The translations under genes and the position numbers were made by a program. Shown piece after piece: positions 1 to 7,649 of a DNA stretch of 40,507 nucleotides (positions are counted from its first letter, which is position 1; each line of letters opens with the position of its first letter). A model generated the notes under the pieces. It did not search any database, was not told the DNA's origin, and saw nothing but the letters and a program-made list of their open reading frames with translations. The stretch spans positions 1 to 40,507 of the forward strand of contig UQNC01000016.1 in the NCBI GenBank assembly GCA_900542175.1, given 5' to 3'. The DNA is from an uncultured Collinsella sp. (lineage in GTDB: Bacteria > Actinomycetota > Coriobacteriia > Coriobacteriales > Coriobacteriaceae).

Positions 1-302
1 GGCGGCTGATCCGGTCCGACCGGGCCGCGCGGCAAGGAGATATATTGCCAGACCGGAGGGGCGCCGGGGGCGGGAATCGCGCACTCCATATTTTGTTCAC
101 AAATGAATAGGTCCCTCAGTCGCATCACTGAGGTTAAAACTGAAGCATTGGCTTCTGATATTGGCGATGACCAGCTGTTTTATGAATATTGAGACATCGG
201 TCATCTCTGGAGCGCCACTTTACTCCAAAAGCATCAGCTATTTGTTTCCCGTCGGTAAAAGGCAGGTTTTGTTCGCCAAGCGTTCTTATATATAGAGAAG
301 TT
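1..302. other. Left-edge stretch without a convincing gene
   Basis: No complete gene is supported here. A reading frame enters from the left edge and ends at a TGA around 103-105, but it is Arg/Gly-rich and resembles nothing I recognise. A minus-strand frame between about 134 and 296 reads like a fragment of a real protein (it contains GKQIADAFGVKW, somewhat like a helix-turn-helix), but it runs into the repeat block without a start, so it could be a gene remnant. A 7-bp hairpin lies at 114-133. Confidence 0.4.
114..133. repeat. 7-bp perfect inverted repeat (hairpin)
   Basis: CCTCAGT and ACTGAGG flank a 6-nt loop. No run of T follows on either strand, so a terminator role is unproven. Confidence 0.35.
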
Positions 303-328
303 CGGGTTCGAACCCGTGTCGCGGCAAC

Positions 329-362
329 AAAAAAGCGGCCGGCATCCGCCAGTCGCTTTTTT
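329..362 (-). terminator. Duplicated copy of the tRNA-Lys terminator
   Basis: On the minus strand AAGCG-A-CTGGC and GCCGG-C-CGCTT form an imperfect stem with a GGAT loop, followed by a T-run. It is nearly identical to the terminator just downstream of tRNA-Lys, but here it follows the truncated tRNA 3' end. Confidence 0.6.
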
Positions 363-368
363 AGTCTA

Positions 369-388
369 TGGTGGGCCGTCAGGGGTTC
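369..388 (-). pseudogene. tRNA-Lys 3'-end remnant
   Basis: These 20 nt are identical to the 3' end of tRNA-Lys: the CCA end, the 3' acceptor strand and the 3' side of the T-stem, stopping inside the T-loop. No 5' part of a tRNA is attached; the sequence continues into an unrelated hairpin-rich segment. It resembles the scar left when an element recombines in the T-loop, but no integrase is visible. Confidence 0.7.
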
Positions 389-479
389 AGCCTGCTCCGC
401 AGGCGGCCGCTGCGGCGCTTTCGCGCCTTGCGCGCTGCGCTGGCAAACGCTCATGCGTTTACTCGGCTCCGCACCCCGA
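389..479. repeat. Mini-hairpin array between the two repeat copies
   Basis: The stretch is built from very short perfect hairpins: GCCTGC-TCC-GCAGGC, GCGC-TTTC-GCGC and AAACGC-TCAT-GCGTTT. A related array with an AAACGC-TTC-GCGTTT hairpin occurs next to tRNA-Gly at 9118-9346. It codes for nothing recognisable. Confidence 0.6.
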
Positions 480-565
480 CGGGTTCGAACCCATGTCGCG
501 GCAACAAAAAAGCGGCCGGCATCCGCCAGTCGCTTTTCCGTTCTATGGTGGGCCGTCAGGGGTTC
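480..565. repeat. Direct repeat copy 2, continuous with the intact tRNA-Lys
   Basis: Second copy of the 86-bp block first seen at 303-388. Differences fall at the edge of the T-arm palindrome and just after the terminator stem. Its right end is the 3' end of the functional tRNA-Lys, so this is presumably the parental copy. Confidence 0.8.
506..537 (-). terminator. tRNA-Lys terminator
   Basis: Starting about 9 nt after the tRNA CCA on the minus strand, an imperfect GC-rich stem with a GGAT loop is followed by six T. Position and form fit a Rho-independent terminator for tRNA-Lys. Confidence 0.75.
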
Positions 566-621
566 GAACCCTGGACCTTGGGATTAAAAGTCCCCTGCTC
601 TGCCAGCTGAGCTAACGGCCC
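546..621 (-). tRNA. tRNA-Lys(TTT)
   Basis: The minus strand folds into a 76-nt cloverleaf with encoded CCA. The acceptor stem is GGGCCGT/ACGGCCC, the D-arm contains TAGCTCAG, and the anticodon loop CTTTTAA gives anticodon TTT. The T-arm is GTTCGAAC-like, inside a CAGGG/CCCTG stem. It decodes AAA (and AAG by wobble). A good sigma-A-type promoter lies just upstream and a terminator just downstream, so it is probably transcribed alone. Confidence 0.97.
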
Positions 622-630
622 GCGGGTGGC

Positions 631-659
631 ATTGTACCACGGTCTGGGACTATTCCCAA
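631..659 (-). promoter_or_regulatory. Promoter of tRNA-Lys
   Basis: On the minus strand TTGGGA, a 17-nt spacer and TACAAT lie about 9 nt upstream of the tRNA. The -35 box overlaps the last codons and stop of the aminopeptidase gene. Confidence 0.7.
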
Positions 660-1930
660 CTCCATTGGCCGTTCTGGAAAATCACAACTTCACGTCCATC
701 AGGCATAATGCCCGTAATATCGATGTCGTCCGTGCCAATCATAAAATCGACGTGCGTGCTCGAGACGTTAACGCCATGCTCCAGGAGCTCTTCCTTGGAC
801 ATGTCATACCCACCCTCGATGCATTCGGGGAAACCGACACCCAGCGCGAGATGGCAGCTAGCGTTCTCATCATAGAGCGTGTCATAGAACAGAACGCCAC
901 TTTCGCGAATTGGCGTGTTCTTGGAAATGAGCGCGACCTCACCCAGATGAGCGGCACCTTCATCGGTGTCAATAATGCTCGCAAGCGTCGCCTTGCCCAC
1001 GCGGGCATCGTAGTCCACTACGCGACCGGCCTCGAACTTAATCCAAAAATCGTCAACCTTGTTACCGTGGTGAATGAGCGGCATAGCCGAATACACGATA
1101 CCGTCGGCACGCATACGATCAGGCGAGGTGAAGACCTCCTCGGTGGGGATGTTGGGAAAGAAGGGGTGTCCATCGGGCGTCCTGCCCTTGCCGCCGGCCC
1201 ACTCGTGACCTTTCGTCATGCCAATCGTCAGATCGGTTCCATTTGCCGAGGTGTAATGCAGGTAGTCGAAACGATTGTCGTTCAGGAAACGCAGGTTCTT
1301 TTCGAATGCGGCGTCATGGAGTTCCCAGTCGCTCTCCGGGTCCTGGCCATCGGCGCGAGCGGTATGCAGAATCGCATTCCACAGCTTATAGATTGCAACC
1401 TCATCGGCGTCTCCCGGGAACACCTCGCGCGCCCAGGCAACGACCGGCGCGCCGGCGATGCACCACGGGTTGATGTTGTAGTCCAGTCCGCGGCGGAAGA
1501 CCTTGCACTGCGTGTTCCTTGCCTTAGAAGCTGCAGCAGGCTTAGCGGGATCGATGCCCTTAAGAGCGGCAGGGTCCGCACCCTCGATAAAGATAAAGCA
1601 GGCACCATCCTGGGCCAGTGAATCAAGCTGCAGGCGCTTCCACTCGGGCGTCTGCTCAAAATAGCTTTTCTCGACATGCTCGTACGTGAGCCTCGTCACG
1701 GCGTCATCGGCCCAAATAACCGTCACGTGACCGGCACCGGAGGCATAGGCCTCCGCGACCACCACGCGCGCAAACGGCGCGCACTCGACCGGAGACTGAA
1801 CGACAACCTCCTGACCGGGCTTGACGTTTACGCCCTTGCGGACAACCAGGCGCGCATAGTTTTTAATCTTGGGCTCTAGGGCCTTCATGCCCTCCAGAGC
1901 CTCTTCGACCGTCAGGGCAGCTCGAATCAT
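650..1930 (-). CDS. M29-family metallo-aminopeptidase
   Basis: Predicted cytoplasmic aminopeptidase of the thermophilic M29 family (AmpS/PepS/aminopeptidase T type), which removes N-terminal residues from peptides using a dinuclear metal site. About 426 residues, normal for the family. The C-terminal half carries the family signature NIPTEEVFTSP, an HHGN stretch, a second conserved block (FYDTLYDENASCHLALG) and an STHVDFMIG motif that supplies late metal-site residues. An ATG 12 nt further upstream has no ribosome-binding site. The ATG at 1930 has GGAG six nt before it and is preferred. A terminator separates it from the upstream gene, so it is probably monocistronic. Confidence 0.9.
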   Translation of the reverse strand: MIRAALTVEEALEGMKALEPKIKNYARLVVRKGVNVKPGQEVVVQSPVECAPFARVVVAEAYASGAGHVTVIWADDAVTRLTYEHVEKSYFEQTPEWKRLQLDSLAQDGACFIFIEGADPAALKGIDPAKPAAASKARNTQCKVFRRGLDYNINPWCIAGAPVVAWAREVFPGDADEVAIYKLWNAILHTARADGQDPESDWELHDAAFEKNLRFLNDNRFDYLHYTSANGTDLTIGMTKGHEWAGGKGRTPDGHPFFPNIPTEEVFTSPDRMRADGIVYSAMPLIHHGNKVDDFWIKFEAGRVVDYDARVGKATLASIIDTDEGAAHLGEVALISKNTPIRESGVLFYDTLYDENASCHLALGVGFPECIEGGYDMSKEELLEHGVNVSSTHVDFMIGTDDIDITGIMPDGREVVIFQNGQWSWE

Positions 1931-1956
1931 GTGCCACTCCATCTATCTATAGAACA

Positions 1957-1989
1957 GTAAAAAGGCGCGCCGCAAAAACGACGCGCCTT
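1957..1989 (-). terminator. Terminator after the small membrane-protein gene
   Basis: On the minus strand AAGGCGCG and CGCGCCTT form an 8-bp stem around a 12-nt loop, followed by TTTTT. It ends the purC-membrane-protein transcript. Confidence 0.75.
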
Positions 1990-2019
1990 ATATCTTAGCG
2001 ATAAGTATGCATGCAAACG

Positions 2020-2595
2020 CTACTTCTTCTTGGAGTCCTTCTTGTCCTCCTCGGCAGCCGAGCGCTCGATAAGGGCGTTGAGCTTGTTCTCGGACATGCC
2101 CTCGGCCTGCGTGCGGTACATGTTGCGCAGGGGACGAATACGAACGAAGTCGTAGATGAAGTCACCCAAAATGACGACGTAGGACAAAACAATGCCGACC
2201 ATCTGGACAGGGCTGGACACCATGCCAGCGGGAGCGAAGTACAGCGAAGCCCAAATGGCCACGACGAGCACCATGCCGATAGTGAGCACGGCCCACCAGA
2301 TGCGGCGGCGCTTGGTGTAGTCCTCATCCTGCTTGAGAAGGATATTCGACACCGTGTAGATGCGATCCTCCTTGGCGCGCTGCTTAGCCTTGCGGGCGCG
2401 CTTCTCCTCTTTAGAGAGGCCCTCGAGGTTCTCGCCCTTCTCGAGCTCTTTGCGGCGTGCCTTAGACGAAGCCGGCACGACGCGGACAGAGCTCGCTGCC
2501 TGACGGGCGGGCTTGGCGGATGCAGCGGACTTGCGCGCAACCCCAGTAACCTCGTGGGATTGCGTGCGCTTGTTCGTGGCGCTACGGGTACTCAC
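2020..2595 (-). CDS. Basic, two-span membrane protein of unknown function
   Basis: 191 residues. The first 95 or so are rich in Lys, Arg, Ala and Ser and probably disordered or helical and charged (several KRARK/KEEKRARK stretches). Two hydrophobic segments follow (WWAVLTIGMVLVVAIWASLYF and PVQMVGIVLSYVVILGDFIY), then a charged tail ending in KKK. The layout recalls small actinobacterial membrane proteins such as DUF3043, but I cannot assign the family with confidence. The GTG start directly follows the TAA stop of purC with no gap, and its GGAG site lies inside the purC end, so translation is probably coupled to purC. Role unknown. Confidence 0.75.
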   Translation of the reverse strand: MSTRSATNKRTQSHEVTGVARKSAASAKPARQAASSVRVVPASSKARRKELEKGENLEGLSKEEKRARKAKQRAKEDRIYTVSNILLKQDEDYTKRRRIWWAVLTIGMVLVVAIWASLYFAPAGMVSSPVQMVGIVLSYVVILGDFIYDFVRIRPLRNMYRTQAEGMSENKLNALIERSAAEEDKKDSKKK

Positions 2596-3483
2596 TTATG
2601 CGTTCTCCTTCATGCTTGTGAACTGGGAGCCCGTGATGATCTGGAAGGCCTCGCGATAGCGCTCGGACGTGCCATCGATGACCTCGGCGGGCAGATGCGG
2701 GGTCTCCCCCGTCATATCCCAGTTGGCTTTGAGCCAATTGCGGACGAATTGCTTGTCGTAGCTGGGCTGAATCTTGCCCCCCTCGTAGCTGGCGGCAGGC
2801 CAGAAACGGCTGGAGTCGGGCGTGAGGCACTCGTCGATCAGCGTAACCTTGCCATCGATGACACCGAACTCGAACTTGGTGTCGGCAATGATGATGCCAC
2901 GGGTCGCTGCATACTCGGCGGCAGCCTTGTAGATCTTGAGGGAAAGGTCGCGAATCTGCGTGGCAATGTCCTCGCCCACGATCTCGCAGCAACGCTCGAA
3001 CGAAATGTTCTCGTCGTGGTCACCGATCTCGGCCTTCGTGGACGGCGTGAACAGCGGCTCGGGAAGCTTGGAGGCCTCGGTCAGACCCTCGGGCAGCTGA
3101 ATGCCGCAGACGGTACCGTTCTCGTCATAGGTCTTCTTGCCCGAACCGGTCAGATAGCCGCGGACGATGCACTCGATAGGAATCGTCTGGGCCTTCTTGA
3201 CCAGCATGGCGCGGCCTGCGAGGTAGTCACGATACTCGGCAAACTCCTCGGGGAAATCCGCCGGGTCGATGGAAACGAGGTGGTTGGGAACGATGTCGGC
3301 AAACTTATCGAACCAGAATGCCGAGATGCGGTTGAGCACCTCTCCCTTAAACGGAATCTCGTCGGGAAGAATGAAGTCGAACGCAGAAATGCGGTCGGTG
3401 GCGACCATCAGCAGGTTTTCACCGGCATCGTAGATATCACGAACCTTGCCACGGGAATCCGGACGACGCTCCATCGTTGTCAC
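2596..3483 (-). CDS. purC: Phosphoribosylaminoimidazole-succinocarboxamide synthase
   Basis: SAICAR synthase: joins CAIR and aspartate using ATP, a middle step of purine synthesis. About 295 residues. Visible family features: the N-terminal RGKVRDIYD with its phosphate loop, VATDRISAFDF, the IECIVRGYLTGSG block, the IIADTKFEFG motif and the DSSRFWP substrate-binding motif. An AAGGAG site sits 8 nt before a GTG at 3483. A GTG nine nt further upstream overlaps that site and is less likely to be the start. purB, another purine enzyme, lies about 4 kb away on the same strand. Confidence 0.95.
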   Translation of the reverse strand: MTTMERRPDSRGKVRDIYDAGENLLMVATDRISAFDFILPDEIPFKGEVLNRISAFWFDKFADIVPNHLVSIDPADFPEEFAEYRDYLAGRAMLVKKAQTIPIECIVRGYLTGSGKKTYDENGTVCGIQLPEGLTEASKLPEPLFTPSTKAEIGDHDENISFERCCEIVGEDIATQIRDLSLKIYKAAAEYAATRGIIIADTKFEFGVIDGKVTLIDECLTPDSSRFWPAASYEGGKIQPSYDKQFVRNWLKANWDMTGETPHLPAEVIDGTSERYREAFQIITGSQFTSMKENA

Positions 3484-3592
3484 GTGAGTCACTCCTTACC
3501 AAAATACGACAGTAATGCGGGTTCTTTCCCGCACGTTTTCGCAAACTCGGAGCGGCAGGGACGAAACCCCTCCTTCACCGAATAGCGAAAAG

Positions 3593-5158
3593 CTAGTGCT
3601 CCATTGTAGTAGATGCCGCGTCCGCCGTGTGCTCGCGAGGCAGATGAATCGTAAAAGTCGTACCCTTTCCAAGCTCCGACTCCACGGAAATGTAGCCATG
3701 ATGGCGCTCGACGATCTGTTTAGTCACGGCGAGACCCACGCCCAGGCCACCCGCTTCGCGGGCGCGGCTGGCGTCGGCACGCCAAAAACGACCGAAGATG
3801 CGCGACAAATCATCCTTGGCGATACCGATGCCCGTATCCGAAACCGCGATATCGACGTGCTTGCGGTCACTGAGCACCGACACCACGACCCAACCCCCCT
3901 CGGGGGTATAGCGCATGGCGTTACTCAAAAGGTTGATGACGCATTGCGTGATCATGTCGGGATCTGCCTCGACAACGTCATCGTGGCCCTGCGTCTCATC
4001 CGAAAAGCGCAAGCGCAGGTCACGATCGGCAAACAGTCGCTCCTGGCCATTCACAATCGAACGCACAAACGGCACCATGTCCACCGGCTCCAGGTTGAGC
4101 GGCGCGGTACTGTTTTCCATGCGCGACAGGTCGAGCATCTGCTGCACCAGACGGGCCAGGCGGCGCGTTTCGGAAGCGACCGTCTCCAGATGCTCGTCGT
4201 CGGTGGGATACACACCGTCTTGCATGGCCTCGACCGTTGCAAGCATGGCCATGAGCGGCGTGCGCAGCTCATGAGCCACATCGGAAGTCAGGCGCTTCTC
4301 GTGCTTCATATCCTTTTCGAGTGAGGTGGCCATCTCGTCGAAGGTCTCTCCCAGCTGATCGATCTCATCATCGCCGCGCAAGCCCGTACGAGCGGACAGG
4401 TCTCCATCGCGGATCTGCTTGGCGGTGCTGGTAATACGATGAATCGGCTTGGTGAGCATGCGCGACACGAGTGATCCGATAACGACCGAGATGCAGACGG
4501 CCACAACCGCAGCAAGGGCCATGGCGTTAAAGGTCTTTTCTCTGAATGCTGAGTCTGCCTTGGTGAGCAGGGCATCGGAGCCAATCGCCCACAATTTGAC
4601 CTGACCCACGTGCTCGCCGGAGGACGTCACGATCTCAACGTTGGCAACACTATTGGAATCGGTGGGAGCAGACGAGACCGGGCTGTGCGATGCCTTCTTT
4701 CCGCTCGTACCGTCGGTCGTCGCCTGATTTTCGCGCACATCGGCAGTAGCGCTTGCCGAGGGCCACGAGTCGTCGTAGACGATGACGCCCTTTTTATTGA
4801 CGACCTGCATGCCAAGATCGTCGGACACCAAGCTCGATGTCGCGACCGCACGCAACTCCCCCGCGGTCCAATTGCCGTTTTCCTCGTACGACGTCGCAAG
4901 CTTTTCGGCTGCGGAATTGGCGATTTCGACAATATTGGAGCGCGTGTAATCCGTAAAAACCGTGCCCCATACAACGGAGACTACGCCCACCAGCACCAAT
5001 ACCGTCATGAGCGATGTCAGGGCAAAAGCCAGGGCCATACGCGAGGGATAGCTCATCGTTGGCCGTGAATCGGAACGAGGCGTGTTCCAACTAGCCTTGG
5101 AACCCGCCTCGTTCTCCTGCTTATGCTTTTGCCCGATTTCAAAGCGCGCAGGTGTCAT
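3593..5158 (-). CDS. Membrane sensor histidine kinase with HAMP domain
   Basis: 521 residues. TM1 at about 42-66, an extracytoplasmic sensor region at about 67-209 with a Ser/Thr/Ala-rich low-complexity part, TM2 at about 210-230, then HAMP at about 231-285. The phosphoacceptor motif SDVAHELRTPL contains His296. The ATPase domain shows an N-box (NLLSNAMRY), a G1 box (DTGIGI), an F-box (FGRFWRADASR) and a G2 box (GGLGVGLAV). All catalytic boxes are intact, so it should autophosphorylate and pass phosphate to the regulator encoded 12 nt upstream. Signal unknown. The 41-residue N-terminal tail before TM1 is longer than usual. The ATG at 5158 has an AAAGGA site. Confidence 0.95.
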   Translation of the reverse strand: MTPARFEIGQKHKQENEAGSKASWNTPRSDSRPTMSYPSRMALAFALTSLMTVLVLVGVVSVVWGTVFTDYTRSNIVEIANSAAEKLATSYEENGNWTAGELRAVATSSLVSDDLGMQVVNKKGVIVYDDSWPSASATADVRENQATTDGTSGKKASHSPVSSAPTDSNSVANVEIVTSSGEHVGQVKLWAIGSDALLTKADSAFREKTFNAMALAAVVAVCISVVIGSLVSRMLTKPIHRITSTAKQIRDGDLSARTGLRGDDEIDQLGETFDEMATSLEKDMKHEKRLTSDVAHELRTPLMAMLATVEAMQDGVYPTDDEHLETVASETRRLARLVQQMLDLSRMENSTAPLNLEPVDMVPFVRSIVNGQERLFADRDLRLRFSDETQGHDDVVEADPDMITQCVINLLSNAMRYTPEGGWVVVSVLSDRKHVDIAVSDTGIGIAKDDLSRIFGRFWRADASRAREAGGLGVGLAVTKQIVERHHGYISVESELGKGTTFTIHLPREHTADAASTTMEH

Positions 5159-5170
5159 ATGTGATTTCCT

Positions 5171-5893
5171 TTATTTCTCGTCCGACTTATCGGTCTTGGT
5201 CGGAGCCTCGAAGCGGTAGCCGACACCGTGGACGGTGTAGAGCCACTTGGGCTTCTTGGGGTCGTCGCCCAGCTTGGCGCGAAGGTTCTTCACGTGGCTG
5301 TCGATGGTGCGCTCGTAACCCTCAAAGTCGTAGCCGAGCACCTTCTCGACCAGCTCCATGCGGTTGTAGACGCGGCCGGGGTGGCGGGCAAGCGTGGTGA
5401 GCAGCTTGAACTCGGAAGCCGTCAGGTCGACTTCCTTGCCCTCGACCAAAATCTTGTGGCCCGAGATGTCAATGACCAGATCGCCAAAGTCGAGCACCTC
5501 GACGGCCGGCTCATCGGCCTGGTGGGCACGGCGGAACAAGGCGCGTACGCGCGCGACAAGCTCGCGCGGCGAGAACGGCTTGATCAGGTAGTCGTCGGCA
5601 CCGAGCTCGAGGCCGATAATACGGTCCTCGATCTCGCCCTTGGCCGTCAGCATAATGATTGGGACATCCGAGGTATCGCGAATGGTGCGGCAAACGCGCT
5701 CGCCGGGAATCTTAGGGAGCATGAGGTCGAGCACGACCAGGTCGAACTGATGCTTCTCGAACTCCTCGATAGCGGACTGGCCGTCGCCCACGCCCACAAC
5801 CCAATAGCCCTCGCGCTCGAGATAGGCAGCGACAGCGTCACGGATTGCCTTCTCATCCTCGACCAGCAGAATCTTTTTTGCATCTGAAGCCAT
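5171..5893 (-). CDS. OmpR/PhoB-family response regulator
   Basis: 240 residues. The receiver domain (about 5-120) has the acidic pair (VEDE), the phosphoacceptor Asp in VVLDLMLP, a Thr in MLTAKG and the Lys in IKPFSP. The C-terminal winged-helix DNA-binding domain contains LTASEFKLL and the recognition helix region ERTIDSHVKNLRAKLGDD. It is the partner of the adjacent kinase and comes first in the operon. The ATG at 5893 has AGGGGGG seven nt upstream, so a longer start 21 nt further out is not needed. Target genes cannot be seen here. Confidence 0.96.
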   Translation of the reverse strand: MASDAKKILLVEDEKAIRDAVAAYLEREGYWVVGVGDGQSAIEEFEKHQFDLVVLDLMLPKIPGERVCRTIRDTSDVPIIMLTAKGEIEDRIIGLELGADDYLIKPFSPRELVARVRALFRRAHQADEPAVEVLDFGDLVIDISGHKILVEGKEVDLTASEFKLLTTLARHPGRVYNRMELVEKVLGYDFEGYERTIDSHVKNLRAKLGDDPKKPKWLYTVHGVGYRFEAPTKTDKSDEK

Positions 5894-5949
5894 AACACGG
5901 CCCCCCTGTCTCAATTAGCTAAGAACAAGCTCATTTTAACGCACCTGGG

Positions 5950-5986
5950 CCCACCGGGTATCGCATGGGTGCGATAGCTCGGCGGG
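5950..5986. repeat. Long hairpin upstream of the two-component operon
   Basis: TATCGCA-TGGG-TGCGATA forms a perfect 7-bp stem with a 4-nt loop. Outer arms CCCACCGGG and GCTCGGCGGG extend it with few mismatches. It lies between the stop of the Tat lipoprotein gene and the response-regulator start. No T-run follows on the minus strand, so it could be a weak terminator or a leader structure. Confidence 0.5.
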
Positions 5987-6046
5987 CGGTACTCATAGTC
6001 ACAACGCGCTTATTCCCCTGTCGACGCCTTTTTAACCCCTCGGAGA

Positions 6047-7258
6047 CTAAAGAGAGAACAAGCGAGCGGTAACCGTCTCGGGAATTCCCTGGCTGTTGCG
6101 CACCGTTGCGTACGTTAAGAACGAGTTCGATTTACCCGCCGTAGCAGGATAATCGCCATACTCCAGGGCTCGGTCGGGCGACAGGAGCGAGCCGTAGGTC
6201 TTAGCCGAAGTGTCAATCAAAAAATGCGACGCCTGAACTTTAACCAGGTATTTATTTTTCCTTCCCGCAGCGCACGCGAGCGGCTCACGCGAAAGGAAGA
6301 GGTACGGCCCGCCCTCGTTACCGATATAGGTGCCCATATTGCCCAGGCTACCCACGCCGCTATACGTCGCCTCAATGGAGAACACGAAGGTGTCGCCCAT
6401 ATACACGGCCTCGAAAGGCGAAACCGACGAAGGAAGCACCAGCTGAGCGCGCTTCGTGTTGTTGCCGTCAGTCAGGTCAATCGCCGTCATACCGTAATAG
6501 ACGCCCTCATCATTGTGCACGCGGGGCGAGATGGTCAGGATGCCGTCGCTCACACGCGGGGCGGATGCGAAACGGCCCGTCGACTTCCAAATAGTCTCAG
6601 GCTTGGACTCGCTGGGCGACTGACGGTAGCAGTACGAATCGTTACTCGTCTTGCTGCCGCCGGACGAGGGCATCTTATACCAGATGACCGACGACCCATA
6701 CGCTGTGAAGAGCGGCGGATCGTAGTTTTCGCCACCGCGATCGAGCTCGACAGCGTTGCCGGTAAGGGAGGAGCCTGCAAGGTTTTGCGCATAGAGTTTC
6801 CAAGACGCATTGGCAAAGTTCATCTCGACCCACGCGAACACGCCATCACCCGCGCGAACGTCGTAAAACGCATAACCGGTTCCCTCAACGGGATCCTCGA
6901 TAAGTGTGGTAAGCGAGCCATCGCCCAGGTTGAGCACACCAAGCGTATTGGCATGCAGGGCAGAAGCAGGCGCCATCATCGCGGCAGCGTAGTCGCCATC
7001 ACAGTAGTACAGCAGCGTGCCCAGCGGCAGCGTCCACGAGGCCGTGGGCTCAAGATCGATATCAACAGCTTCGTACTCATCAGTGATCGAGACAATCTTC
7101 GAATCGTCCTTGATAACCTGCGGCTCGCCGGCGGCATCGTCGCTGGTGCCCGTTTTTTTCGAGCAACCGGCAAGCACCGTGGCAGCGCCCGCGGCAGCAC
7201 CGCCGAGCACAAAGCCACGGCGCGATATTCCATTCTTGATGTGGTCGGCGATACCCAT
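6047..7258 (-). CDS. Tat-exported lipoprotein of unknown function
   Basis: 403 residues. The N-terminus is a textbook twin-arginine signal (SRRGFVLGG, Arg13-Arg14) ending in a lipobox, LAGC with Cys32, so the protein should be exported folded and anchored by lipid. A Ser/Thr/Asp/Gly linker follows. The rest contains repeated hydrophobic strand-like stretches (for example WTLPLGTLLYYCDGDY, YAFYDVRAGDGVFAWVEM) that recall a beta-propeller, but I cannot name the family. The ATG overlaps the TAA of the upstream TSCPD gene (TAATG), so translation is coupled. An ATG-less extension further upstream is rejected. Function unknown. Confidence 0.85.
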   Translation of the reverse strand: MGIADHIKNGISRRGFVLGGAAAGAATVLAGCSKKTGTSDDAAGEPQVIKDDSKIVSITDEYEAVDIDLEPTASWTLPLGTLLYYCDGDYAAAMMAPASALHANTLGVLNLGDGSLTTLIEDPVEGTGYAFYDVRAGDGVFAWVEMNFANASWKLYAQNLAGSSLTGNAVELDRGGENYDPPLFTAYGSSVIWYKMPSSGGSKTSNDSYCYRQSPSESKPETIWKSTGRFASAPRVSDGILTISPRVHNDEGVYYGMTAIDLTDGNNTKRAQLVLPSSVSPFEAVYMGDTFVFSIEATYSGVGSLGNMGTYIGNEGGPYLFLSREPLACAAGRKNKYLVKVQASHFLIDTSAKTYGSLLSPDRALEYGDYPATAGKSNSFLTYATVRNSQGIPETVTARLFSL

Positions 7259-7521
7259 TAGGCGATCTCGGCGCGAGCGGCCTCGATAGCGCGCGTAAGC
7301 TGATCGGCGCAAGAGGTCTTTTTCATACCGCAGGTATTACCGGCGAGAACCTCGATCACGCGGTCGGCGGGAGCGCCCTCGACCAGCCTGGAGATGGCCT
7401 TGAGATTGCCGTCACAGCCGCCGGTAAACTCAACGCCCAGCACCTTATTGCCGTCATCGGAAAGGTCAAGGTGAATATTGCGAGAGCATACACCCTGCGG
7501 CTTGTAATCAAACGAAATCAT
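7258..7521 (-). CDS. TSCPD-domain protein, four conserved Cys
   Basis: 87 residues. It matches the small TSCPD-type family (TIGR03905-like) with four Cys, here Cys12, Cys36, Cys64 and Cys70, the last inside KTSCADQL. The family resembles the Cys-rich tail of B12-dependent ribonucleotide reductase and is presumed to bind metal or act in redox; no reaction is established. The gene overlaps the start of the Tat lipoprotein gene by one base (TAATG), suggesting joint expression. The ATG at 7521 is preceded by GAGGGGAT. Confidence 0.85.
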   Translation of the reverse strand: MISFDYKPQGVCSRNIHLDLSDDGNKVLGVEFTGGCDGNLKAISRLVEGAPADRVIEVLAGNTCGMKKTSCADQLTRAIEAARAEIA

Positions 7522-7585
7522 GCGATCCCCTCTCAGAATGTTATTCGAGACGACTATTATCCCCGTCTTTCCCTAAATGCAACGA

Positions 7586-7623
7586 GGCGCTTTGCCGGCA
7601 ACACACATTACCAGCAAAGCGCC
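7586..7623. terminator. 10-bp hairpin after purB
   Basis: GGCGCTTTGC and GCAAAGCGCC form a perfect 10-bp stem with an 18-nt loop. It follows the purB stop on the minus strand. The T-run is poor, so it may act as a weak terminator. Confidence 0.5.
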
Positions 7624-7649
7624 CTAAAAAGCTAACGTTATGCCCGAAC

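Larger units (their letters stand above)
303..388. repeat. Direct repeat copy 1 (T-arm palindrome + terminator + tRNA-Lys 3' end)
   Basis: This 86-bp block recurs at 480-565 with about five differences, a period of 177 bp. Read on the plus strand it holds a T-arm-like palindrome (CGGGTTCGAACCC), a terminator hairpin and the last 20 nt of the neighbouring tRNA-Lys gene. The second copy is continuous with the intact tRNA. This copy breaks off inside the T-loop, so it is a partial duplication of the tRNA's downstream region. Confidence 0.8.

Noticed and set aside
303..565. CRISPR-like repeat idea
   Set aside because: Only two copies, each containing a tRNA end and a terminator, with no short regular spacers or cas genes.
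189..615. Several short plus-strand frames across the tRNA-Lys repeats
   Set aside because: Their products repeat because the DNA repeats, and they run through a tRNA gene and terminators.
3510..3530. Hairpin TGCGGG-TTCTTT-CCCGCA upstream of purC
   Set aside because: Only 6 bp and no T-run on the minus strand; not enough to call a terminator or riboswitch.
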